From Lawsonibacter faecis (GTDB lineage: Bacteria > Bacillota > Clostridia > Oscillospirales > Oscillospiraceae): a stretch of 64,000 bases of DNA. The position numbers were made by a program, and so were the translations under genes. Below the pieces are notes generated by a model. The model saw nothing but the letters and a program-made list of their open reading frames with translations. It was not told the DNA's origin and did not search any database. Of the stretch, positions 49,729 to 57,595 are shown in pieces. How positions within the stretch are numbered: position 1 is the stretch's first letter; each line of letters starts with the position of its first letter. Where the stretch lies: the NCBI RefSeq assembly GCF_014287675.1, contig NZ_JACOPQ010000009.1, forward strand, positions 62,001 through 126,000, given 5' to 3'.

Positions 49729-51552
49729 GTGAACGCTTATTTGCAGTATGGTCTCTATCTTGTGATTCTCGTGGCCCTGGCCATCCCCCTGGGCAGATAC
49801 ATCAGCAGGGCGATGGGCGGGGAAACGGTATTTCTCTCCCCGCTGCTGCGACCCCTCGAGCGGTGCTTCTACAGGGCTCTGCACATCTCGCCGGAAGAGG
49901 ACATGGGCTGGAAGAAATACGCGGCCTGCGCGCTGCTCTTCAATCTCTTCGGCTTTGTGGTGCTCTTCCTCATCCTGATGCTCCAGGGCGTGCTGCCGTG
50001 GAACCCCCAGGGCTTCGGCGGCCTGAGCTGGCACCTGGCCTTCAACACCGCGGTCAGCTTCGTCACCAACACCAACTGGCAGACCTACTCCGGAGAGGTC
50101 GCCCTGTCCAACCTCTCCCAGGCCATGGGTCTTACAGTTCAGAATTTCGTCTCCGCCGCCTGCGGCATCGCGGTGCTCTTCGCCGTGATACGGGGCCTCA
50201 TGCGGGTGAAGTCCAAGGGCATCGGCAGCTTCTGGACCGACTTGGTCCGCGCCGTCGTCTACGTGATGCTCCCCCTGTGCCTTGTGGTCTCCATCGCCCT
50301 GGTGGGCCTGGGCGTACCCCAGAGCCTGGGCGGCAGCAGGACTGTAGACCTGCTGGAGCCCTTCGCGGTGGATGCAGGCGGCAGCCGGATTGTCGGCGCG
50401 GAGATTGACCTGGAGCACAACACAGTTACGCTGGACGGCGCGGTGGTGGCCGACGCCCAGATTATCACCAAGCAGGCCCTCCCACTCTATCCCCAGGCCA
50501 GCCAGGTGGCCCCCAAGCAGGCGGGCACCAACGGCGGCGGCATACTGGGCACCAACTCCGCCCACCCCTTTGAAAACCCCAGCCCTCTCACCAACCTCAT
50601 TGAGATGATTTTGCTGCTGCTCATCCCCGTGGCGCTCTGCTTCTCCTTCGGCTTCAGCATCAAGGATAAGCGCCAGGGCATTGCCGTCTTCCTGGCCATG
50701 TTCATACTGCTGGTGGGCTTCCTGGGCGTGGCGGCCTCCCAGGAGCACGCGGCCACCCCTCAGCTCGCCCAGAACGGCGCGGTGGACGTCATCGCGGGCG
50801 ACGGGATGCCCGGCGGCAATATGGAGGGCAAGGAGACCCGTTTCGGCATCGCCACCTCCTCCACCTGGGCGGCCTTTACCACAGCGGCCTCCAACGGGTC
50901 GGTCAACTCCATGCACGACAGCTATACCCCTCTGGGCGGCATGGTCCCCATGCTCCTGATGATGCTGGGCGAGGTAGTCTTCGGCGGCGTGGGCTGCGGG
51001 CTGTACGGCATGATAGGCTTCATATTGCTGACGGTCTTCATCGCCGGGCTGATGGTGGGCCGCACGCCGGAGTACCTGGGCAAGAAGATTGAACCCCGGG
51101 AGATGCGCATGGCGGTCCTGCTCTGCCTCGCCACACCCATCGCCATCCTCGTCGGCAGCGGCGCAGCGGCCCTGCTCCCCTCCACGGCGGACGCGCTGAA
51201 CAACGCCGGGGCCCACGGTCTTTCGGAGATCCTCTACAACTACGCCTCGGCCGGCGGCAACAACGGCTCGGCCTTTGCCGGCATGGGCTGCGACACGCCC
51301 TTCCTCAATACAAGCCTGGGCCTGGCGATGCTCTTCGTCCGGTTCGTCCCCATGGTGGCCGCCCTGGTCATCGGCGGGAGCATGGCCGCGAAGAAGAGGG
51401 TTGCCGCAGGCGCGGGCACCCTCTCCACGTGCAACGCCATGTTCGTATTTCTGCTCATCCTCATCGTGCTCATCGTCGGCGCGCTGAGCTTTTTCCCCGC
51501 GCTCTCCCTGGGCCCCATCGCAGAGTTCACCCAGATGGCTGGGTTAGGTTAA
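49729..51552 (+). CDS. kdpA: Potassium-transporting ATPase subunit A
   Basis: 607 residues, about ten helices, somewhat longer than the usual 560 or so. The four pore-loop repeats are visible as SFVTNTNWQTYSGE, NGGGILGTNSAHPFENP, TTAASNGSVNSMHD and AGGNNGSAFAG. It forms the selectivity filter and K+ tunnel of the Kdp pump. GTG start at 49729 after AAGGAGG, which itself encodes the end of KdpF. The extra length falls in the loop after residue 200 (PFAVDAGGSRIVGAEIDLEH). Confidence 0.95.
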   Translation: MNAYLQYGLYLVILVALAIPLGRYISRAMGGETVFLSPLLRPLERCFYRALHISPEEDMGWKKYAACALLFNLFGFVVLFLILMLQGVLPWNPQGFGGLSWHLAFNTAVSFVTNTNWQTYSGEVALSNLSQAMGLTVQNFVSAACGIAVLFAVIRGLMRVKSKGIGSFWTDLVRAVVYVMLPLCLVVSIALVGLGVPQSLGGSRTVDLLEPFAVDAGGSRIVGAEIDLEHNTVTLDGAVVADAQIITKQALPLYPQASQVAPKQAGTNGGGILGTNSAHPFENPSPLTNLIEMILLLLIPVALCFSFGFSIKDKRQGIAVFLAMFILLVGFLGVAASQEHAATPQLAQNGAVDVIAGDGMPGGNMEGKETRFGIATSSTWAAFTTAASNGSVNSMHDSYTPLGGMVPMLLMMLGEVVFGGVGCGLYGMIGFILLTVFIAGLMVGRTPEYLGKKIEPREMRMAVLLCLATPIAILVGSGAAALLPSTADALNNAGAHGLSEILYNYASAGGNNGSAFAGMGCDTPFLNTSLGLAMLFVRFVPMVAALVIGGSMAAKKRVAAGAGTLSTCNAMFVFLLILIVLIVGALSFFPALSLGPIAEFTQMAGLG

Positions 51553-51566
51553 GGCAGGTGTAAATA

Positions 51567-53642
51567 ATGGCTAACAATCTATCTCCCTTTGCCCACAGGT
51601 CCATTCTGGGCCGGGCGGTGAAGGACGCGTTTAAAAAGCTCTCCCCCAGGGACCAGCTCAAAAACCCCGTCATGTTCCTGGTCTATCTCTCCGCGCTTCT
51701 GACCACCGCGCTCTTTGCACTCTCCCTCTTCGGTGTCTCCGAAAATCTGGTGTCCAGCGGGTTCACCCTGGCCATCGCGGTTATTCTGTGGCTGACCAGC
51801 CTCTTCTCCAATTTTGCCGAGGCCATTGCCGAGGGCCGGGGCAAGGCCCAGGCCGATTCCCTGCGCTCCTCCAGGCGGGACGTGACCGCCCACAAGCTCA
51901 GCGATCCCGCCCGGCGCGAGGCCGTTGCCGACGTGCCCGGCGCGGCGCTGAGGCGGGGCGACTTCTTCCTGGTCTCCGCCGGGGAGCAGATCCCCGCCGA
52001 CGGCGAGGTGGTGGAGGGCGCGGCCAGCGTGGACGAGTCCGCCGTCACCGGTGAGTCCGCCCCCGTTATCCGGGAGGCGGGGGGCGACCGCTCCGCCGTT
52101 ACCGGCGGCACCACTGTGCTCTCCGACTGCCTGGTGGTCCGGGTGACCCAGGAGGCCGGGCAGAGCTTTCTCGACAAGATGATCGCCATGGTGGAGGGCG
52201 CCAACCGCAAGAAGACCCCCAACGAGATCGCCCTCCAGATTCTGCTGGTGGCCCTCAGCATCATCTTCGTACTGGTCACCGCCTCGCTCTACGCCTACTC
52301 CCTGTTCTCCGCCAATCAGGCCGGCATCAGAAACCCCACCTCGGTGGTCTCGCTGGTGGCCCTGCTCATCTGCCTGGCCCCCACCACCATCGGCGCGCTC
52401 CTCTCCGCCATCGGCATCGCCGGCATGAGCCGCCTGAACCAGGCCAACGTGCTGGCCATGAGCGGCCGGGCCATTGAGGCCGCAGGTGACACCGACGTTC
52501 TCCTTCTGGACAAGACGGGCACCATCACCCTCGGTAACCGCCAGGCCGCCGCCTTCCTGCCCGTGGACGGCTGCACCGAGGAGGCCCTGGCCGACGCGGC
52601 CCAGCTCTCCTCCCTCCCGGACGAGACCCCCGAGGGCCGCTCCATCGTGGTGCTGGCCAAGGAAAAATTCGGCATCCGGGGCCGGGAGCTTACTGACCGG
52701 CACATGACCTTCCTCCCCTTTACCGCCCAGACCCGCATGTCCGGCGTGGACTTCAACGGTACGGAGATCCGCAAGGGCGCGGCGGACGCGGTGCGGGCCT
52801 ATGTGGAGGCCGCCGGGAATCCCTACAGCCGACAGTGCGCCGCCCTGGTGGATGAGGTGGCCCGCCAGGGGGGCACCCCCCTGGTGGTTGCCAGGGACCA
52901 CAAAATTCTGGGCGTCATCCACCTTAAGGATATCGTGAAGGACGGCGTGAAGGAGCGCTTCGCCGACCTGCGCACCATGGGCATCCGCACCATCATGATC
53001 ACCGGCGACAACCCGGTCACCGCCGCCGCCATCGCCGCCGAGGCAGGGGTGGACGATTTCCTGGCCGAGGCCACTCCCGAGGCAAAGCTGGAGATGATCC
53101 GCAAATACCAGGCCGAGGGCCACCTGGTCGCCATGACCGGCGACGGCACCAACGACGCCCCCGCCCTGGCCCAGGCCGACGTGGCCGTAGCCATGAACTC
53201 GGGCACCCAGGCGGCCAAGGAGGCGGGCAATATGGTGGACCTGGACTCCTCGCCCACCAAGCTCATTGAGATCGTCCGCATCGGCAAGCAGCTTCTGATG
53301 ACCCGGGGCAGCCTGACCACCTTCTCCATCGCCAACGACATCGCCAAATACTTCGCCATCATCCCCGCCCTCTTCATGGGCCTCTATCCCGGCCTGGGTG
53401 TGCTGAACATCATGGGGCTGCACAGCCCCCAGAGCGCCATCCTCTCCGCCCTCATCTACAACGCACTCATCATCGTGGCCCTCATTCCCCTGGCCCTGAA
53501 GGGGGTCAAATACCGGGAGGTCCCGGCGGGCAGACTGCTGCGCCACAATCTTCTGGTCTATGGTCTGGGCGGCATTGCGGTGCCCTTCCTCGCCATCAAG
53601 CTCATCGACCTCATCGTCGCGCCCATTCTGGCGCTTGTGTAA
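51567..53642 (+). CDS. kdpB: Potassium-transporting P-type ATPase subunit B
   Basis: 691 residues, standard length. Actuator TGES at 161-164, phosphorylation site DKTGT with Asp314, nucleotide-domain and hinge motif GDGTNDAPALAQADVAVAMN. It hydrolyses ATP to drive K+ through KdpA. Starts 14 bp after kdpA. The Ser of TGES is the residue that in E. coli KdpB is reported as an inhibitory phosphorylation site. Confidence 0.97.
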   Translation: MANNLSPFAHRSILGRAVKDAFKKLSPRDQLKNPVMFLVYLSALLTTALFALSLFGVSENLVSSGFTLAIAVILWLTSLFSNFAEAIAEGRGKAQADSLRSSRRDVTAHKLSDPARREAVADVPGAALRRGDFFLVSAGEQIPADGEVVEGAASVDESAVTGESAPVIREAGGDRSAVTGGTTVLSDCLVVRVTQEAGQSFLDKMIAMVEGANRKKTPNEIALQILLVALSIIFVLVTASLYAYSLFSANQAGIRNPTSVVSLVALLICLAPTTIGALLSAIGIAGMSRLNQANVLAMSGRAIEAAGDTDVLLLDKTGTITLGNRQAAAFLPVDGCTEEALADAAQLSSLPDETPEGRSIVVLAKEKFGIRGRELTDRHMTFLPFTAQTRMSGVDFNGTEIRKGAADAVRAYVEAAGNPYSRQCAALVDEVARQGGTPLVVARDHKILGVIHLKDIVKDGVKERFADLRTMGIRTIMITGDNPVTAAAIAAEAGVDDFLAEATPEAKLEMIRKYQAEGHLVAMTGDGTNDAPALAQADVAVAMNSGTQAAKEAGNMVDLDSSPTKLIEIVRIGKQLLMTRGSLTTFSIANDIAKYFAIIPALFMGLYPGLGVLNIMGLHSPQSAILSALIYNALIIVALIPLALKGVKYREVPAGRLLRHNLLVYGLGGIAVPFLAIKLIDLIVAPILALV

Positions 53643-53657
53643 GGGAGGCAGTATTCC

Positions 53658-54257
53658 ATGAAAAAAACGCTTCTGCACGCCGGCGGTATGCTGGTGCTCA
53701 TGATGGTCCTGTGCGGCTTTGCCTATACGCTGCTCATCACCGGCGTGGGGCAGCTTCTGTTCCCCCGCCAGGCCAACGGCAGCGTCATTGAGGTGGACGG
53801 CAGGACCTATGGCTCCGAGCTTCTGGGCCAGGAGTTCACCGGCCCGGAGTACCTCTGGGGCCGCATTATGAATATTGACGTCGACTCCTTTACCGACGGG
53901 AACGGCGAACGTGTCATGTACGCCTGGCCCTCCAACCTCAGTCCGGCCAGCCCGGAGTACGGGGCCCTGGTGGCTGAGCGCGTGGCCGCCCTCCGGGCCG
54001 CCAATCCCGCCATGGGCGGCGCGCCCATTCCCGTGGATCTGGTCACCTGCTCCGGCAGCGGACTGGATCCGGACATCTCCCCCGCCGCAGCGGAGTATCA
54101 GGCGGCCCGGATCGCCGCCGCCAGGGGGATCACCGAGACCGAGGTGCGCGCCGCCATTGACGCGGCCACCTCCGGCCGCCTGCTGGGCGTCTTCGGCGAA
54201 CCCCGGGTCAACGTGCTCAAGGTCAACCTGATTCTGGACGGCATTCTGGAGGGATAA
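53658..54257 (+). CDS. kdpC: Potassium-transporting ATPase subunit C
   Basis: 199 residues. One N-terminal helix (about 7-30, with TLLITGVGQLLFPRQANGS), then the periplasmic-side domain: GSELLGQEFTGPEYLWGR, YAWPSNLSPASPEYGALVAERV, VDLVTCSGSGLDPDISPAAA, and GRLLGVFGEPRVNVLKVNL. It stabilises the pump. The next gene starts 2 bp after its stop. Confidence 0.96.
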   Translation: MKKTLLHAGGMLVLMMVLCGFAYTLLITGVGQLLFPRQANGSVIEVDGRTYGSELLGQEFTGPEYLWGRIMNIDVDSFTDGNGERVMYAWPSNLSPASPEYGALVAERVAALRAANPAMGGAPIPVDLVTCSGSGLDPDISPAAAEYQAARIAAARGITETEVRAAIDAATSGRLLGVFGEPRVNVLKVNLILDGILEG

Positions 54258-54259
54258 GC

Positions 54260-55135
54260 ATGCTCTACCCCTTTCAGTTGGTCTCCGAGACCCTTCTCCC
54301 CCTGCCGCCGGTCCCCCCGCCGCCCTCGGCCGCCGCGGGCTTTCTGGCTCTGGCGCGGACCCTCAGCGGCCTCTTCGACGAGACGCCCGCCGTCCTGTAC
54401 CTCCCCGGCGCCTCTTCGCTGACACTGCTCTACCGGGATGTGTCCTACCACTGGCGGGACGTCTTCGACAGCGCCGGCCCCCTGGCGGCGGGACTGAAAG
54501 CTCCCCCGCGGTTCTTCGGCACCACCCCCGCCAGGGAGACCGCCGAGCTGACCGTCCGCCCCGGTCCCCCCGGGCAGGCGGCAGTCCGCCTCCGGTCCGT
54601 CTCCGGGCGGCCCTTCGACCGTCTCCAGGGCCTGGGCGTCCGCCTGGAGACGGGGGATGCGTCCACCGCCGCCCTGCTGGCGGAAGTGGCCGCCGCCCTC
54701 CCTTGCCGCGCCCCCTGCGGCGTGTTTTCCCGCAGGTTTGAAGGCCTCCTGCACGGCTGCGGCCTGCTGGCCCCCACGGATGGCAGCCTCTTCGCGTACC
54801 TGACCTGGGAGCCCGTCCCCCAGGAGCAGCTCCTCCTGGCGCTCACCTGTGCCCACAAGGCCGCGCTGTGGCGGGCCTTCCTGCAGGACGGCCTCCAGCT
54901 CCTGGAATTTGACTGGCTTTGGACGCACTACTACACGGGAGAGGCCATCTTCCTGCTGGAGTGGGAGCTGGCCCTGGGGGAGGTGTTGGAGGATTTGGGC
55001 TACCGCGTGGACCGGGGCCCCGCCAGCTTTCGGGTGCTGGACGAGAAGGGCCGGGACCGGCGCTTCGACTTCGCCAGAGGCGCCCCGGCGGAAAAGCTCT
55101 TTCTCAAGCTGCTGTTCCCCCTGGACGGCAGGTAG
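54260..55135 (+). CDS. Unknown protein co-transcribed with kdpFABC
   Basis: 291 residues, soluble, no signal peptide. N-terminal Pro-rich stretch (LPLPPVPPPPSAAAG), an alpha/beta middle, then FDWLWTHYYTGEAIFLLEWELALGEVLEDLGYRVDRG and RRFDFARGAPAEKLFLKLLFP. I do not recognise a family. ATG has GGAGGG 5 bases upstream and lies 2 bp after kdpC, so it belongs to the operon. It could assist pump assembly or regulation. It occupies the place where kdpD usually sits. Confidence 0.7.
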   Translation: MLYPFQLVSETLLPLPPVPPPPSAAAGFLALARTLSGLFDETPAVLYLPGASSLTLLYRDVSYHWRDVFDSAGPLAAGLKAPPRFFGTTPARETAELTVRPGPPGQAAVRLRSVSGRPFDRLQGLGVRLETGDASTAALLAEVAAALPCRAPCGVFSRRFEGLLHGCGLLAPTDGSLFAYLTWEPVPQEQLLLALTCAHKAALWRAFLQDGLQLLEFDWLWTHYYTGEAIFLLEWELALGEVLEDLGYRVDRGPASFRVLDEKGRDRRFDFARGAPAEKLFLKLLFPLDGR

Positions 55136-55171
55136 GACCGCCGCCCCCGCCGGTGCGGCGGGACGGAAAAA

Positions 55172-55206
55172 CAGCCCGGCCGCTCCAGAGCAGAGCGGCC
55201 GGGCTG
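55172..55206. terminator. Hairpin between the kdp operon and ktrA
   Basis: Perfect 14-bp arms (55172-55185 and 55193-55206) around CAGAGCA between convergent units. No T-run. Confidence 0.7.
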
Positions 55207-55226
55207 CTGCGATGCCTGTTCTCCCA

Positions 55227-55874
55227 TCAAAGCTGAAGAAATTTCTGCGTATCCCGGTTGCAGCCCAGGATAAAGAGGGTCTCGTCCGCCCGGAAGCAGT
55301 GGTTGGGCCCCGGCATGGGCTCCAGCGTGCCGGCGCGTTTGATTGCCAGAATATTGATCCGGTACCGCTGCCGGACGGCCAGCTCCACCACCGTCTTCCC
55401 TATCCACGCCCCCGGCACGGAGGTCTCGTAGATGGCGTACTCGTCGGTCAGCTCCACATAGTCGAAAATATGGTCCCCGCTGTACCGCACCGCCGCCCAG
55501 GAGGCCATCTGCTTCTCCGGGTAGATCACGTCGTCCGCCCCGTTGCGCAGCAGGAACTTGGCGTGCACATCCCGGGTGGCCCTGGAGAGGACAAAGGGCG
55601 CGCCCTGCTCCTTCAGAAGCGCGGTGGTCTCCAGTGAGCTCTGGAAGTCGTCCCCGATGGCCACCACGCACAAATCAAAATTCCGCACCCCCAGGGAGGC
55701 GATAAATTGCTCGTTGGTGCTGTCGCCAATCTGGGCGTTGGTCACGTAGGGCAGCGCGTCGTTGATCCGCCGCTCATCCCTGTCCACCGCCAGCACCTCG
55801 TGGTGCAGGTCCCGGAGCTTCTGGGCCATGTGCCGCCCGAACCGTCCCAGACCTATTAAAAGTACCGATTTCAT
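55227..55874 (-). CDS. ktrA: Potassium uptake regulator, TrkA/KtrA family
   Basis: 215 residues. RCK_N Rossmann domain with GLGRFGRHMAQKL and an acidic residue in VLAVDRDE for NAD/ATP binding, then RCK_C about 135-215. The cytosolic ring gates the KtrB channel. The ATG at 55874 follows AAAGGATGAG; a GTG at 55880 is the alternative. It lies 19 bp after ktrB in the same operon. Confidence 0.92.
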   Translation of the reverse strand: MKSVLLIGLGRFGRHMAQKLRDLHHEVLAVDRDERRINDALPYVTNAQIGDSTNEQFIASLGVRNFDLCVVAIGDDFQSSLETTALLKEQGAPFVLSRATRDVHAKFLLRNGADDVIYPEKQMASWAAVRYSGDHIFDYVELTDEYAIYETSVPGAWIGKTVVELAVRQRYRINILAIKRAGTLEPMPGPNHCFRADETLFILGCNRDTQKFLQL

Positions 55875-55893
55875 ATTCACTCATCCTTTCCCA

Positions 55894-57243
55894 TCACCCG
55901 ACGGTGACGCGCTCCCGGGGCAGCTGGGCGATGCCGGGCGCGGCGCCGGAGGCGACGGCGTAGATCATGGTGAGGCCGCCCACGCGGCCGAAGTACATCA
56001 GGAAAATGAGGATCAGGCGCGAGGCGGCGGACAGCTCCGCCGTAATTCCCAGGGACAGCCCCACCGTACCGATGGCCGACGCCGACTCGAAGAGCGCCGA
56101 AAGAATGGGCACGCCGTCCAGACCGCTGATGAGCATCCCCCCGGTGAGGAACAGGAGGATATAGAGCAGGAAAATGGCGGAGGCGCTGCGCAGGGCCTCG
56201 TCCGGTACCCGGCGGCCAAAGCAGCAGGCGCTGTCCCGGCGGCGGAAAATGGCTCCCACCCCCAGCAGCATCACCGCCAGGGTGGTGGTCTTGAAGCCGC
56301 CCGCCGTGGAGCCCGGCGAGCCGCCCGCCAGCATCAGCGCGATGGTGAAGAGCTGCCCCGGCTGGCTCAGGTCCTTCAAATCCACGGTATTGAAGCCCGC
56401 CGTGCGGGGGGTGACCGCCTGAAACATGGCCGCCAGCCCCCGCTCCCCGGCGCTCAGCCCCCGCCACTGGGGCTGCCGGAACTCGTACAGCCAGAAGAAG
56501 AGAAACGCCCCCAGGAGCAGGGCCAGAGTGGTGGATAAAATCAGCTTGCTCTGCAGCCGGTAGCGCCGCAGATGGACGCCGTGCTGCCTAACGTCGTGCC
56601 AGGTCAGAAAGCCCACGCCCCCCAGTACAATCAGCAGCGCCACCGTGCCGCTGACCAGCGGGTCGCCCACATAGCCCGTGAGGGAGGCGCAGGGCGCCGC
56701 CGCCGTCCCCATCAGGTCGAAGCCCGCGTTGCACACGGCGGAGACCGAGTGGAACACCGCGTACCACAGCCCCTTCCCAAGCCCGAAGCGGGGACAAAGG
56801 CGCAGTGCCAGCAGCATCGCGCCGACCGTCTCGATGAGGAGGGCGGTCTTCAGGATAAACCGGGTCTGTCGCACAATCCCGCCCACCTGGGGCGCCGAGA
56901 TGGACTCCTGCATGATCCAGCGCTGCTTCAGGCCGATTTTCTTGCCCGCCAGCATGGATACCGCCACCGCCACCGTCACCACGCCCATGCCCCCCACCTG
57001 GATTAGCGCCAGGATGACCCCCTGTCCGAAGGGGGTCCAGTAGAGGGCCGTGTCGTGGACCACCAGTCCTGTCACACAGGTGGCGGAGGCGGCGGTGAAG
57101 AGGGCGTCCAGCGGGGCGGCCCCGCCCCACTCGCTGGTGGACCAGGGGAGCATCAGCAGCGCCGCCCCGGTGAGAATCATCAGAAAAAATCCCAGGATGA
57201 TGATCTGCGCCGGCGTGACGCGCTCATTTTTCCAGAAAGGCAC
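55894..57243 (-). CDS. ktrB: Potassium uptake channel subunit, TrkH/KtrB family
   Basis: 449 residues, eight helices plus four pore loops. RVTPAQIIILGFFLMILTGA and LPWSTSEWGGAAPLDALFTAAS, VCNAGFDLMG, TPRTAGFNTVDL, SASAIGTVGLSLG give the four filter glycines. It takes up K+ with Na+. GTG at 57243 after GGGGGAGAG fits family N-termini; an ATG at 57375 would add a 44-residue hydrophilic extension that runs into the upstream promoter region. Confidence 0.92.
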   Translation of the reverse strand: MPFWKNERVTPAQIIILGFFLMILTGAALLMLPWSTSEWGGAAPLDALFTAASATCVTGLVVHDTALYWTPFGQGVILALIQVGGMGVVTVAVAVSMLAGKKIGLKQRWIMQESISAPQVGGIVRQTRFILKTALLIETVGAMLLALRLCPRFGLGKGLWYAVFHSVSAVCNAGFDLMGTAAAPCASLTGYVGDPLVSGTVALLIVLGGVGFLTWHDVRQHGVHLRRYRLQSKLILSTTLALLLGAFLFFWLYEFRQPQWRGLSAGERGLAAMFQAVTPRTAGFNTVDLKDLSQPGQLFTIALMLAGGSPGSTAGGFKTTTLAVMLLGVGAIFRRRDSACCFGRRVPDEALRSASAIFLLYILLFLTGGMLISGLDGVPILSALFESASAIGTVGLSLGITAELSAASRLILIFLMYFGRVGGLTMIYAVASGAAPGIAQLPRERVTVG

Positions 57244-57414
57244 GGCTCTCCCCCACAATCTCCGCTCTGCATTTCCCTGCGATTCTGCAAAGCCAAAAGT
57301 CCTCACGATATCCGGCGCCTCCGCCTGTTTCGCCCACAGGGCGGGCGGCGGGCGCACGGAAAACAGGTATCGCATCCGTACAGCGGCTATTATATCATCG
57401 GACGGGTGAGGATT

Positions 57415-57518
57415 CCGTTAAGAGAATGGACCCGGTGTTAACGCCGCATAAAGAACAGTGCCTTTTATGCCGGAAATTCCGCCCCGCCGCCCGCCGGGTC
57501 TTAACGCAATCTTAACAC
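57415..57518. promoter_or_regulatory. Shared control region of ktrB and kdpD with GTTAAG/CTTAAC boxes
   Basis: CCGTTAAG at 57415-57422, GTTAAC at 57437-57442, and tandem CTTAACGC (57500-57507) and CTTAACAC (57511-57518), spaced 11 bp. The words and spacing match the kdpF control region. A TATACT box at 57559-57564 has no matching -35, which suggests activation of kdpDE by KdpE itself. Confidence 0.55.
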
Positions 57519-57595
57519 CGCCGAAAAAATGTCAATACCGCACTGACGGCGCCTGTGCTATACTATGGGGTATCAAAAAGCGGGAGGTGTGCCCA

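Noticed and set aside
51579..53678. 699-codon open frame on the minus strand
   Set aside because: Complement of kdpB; same artefact of high third-position GC. Similar long shadows oppose ecfA2/ecfT, clpE, kdpA and the amidase.
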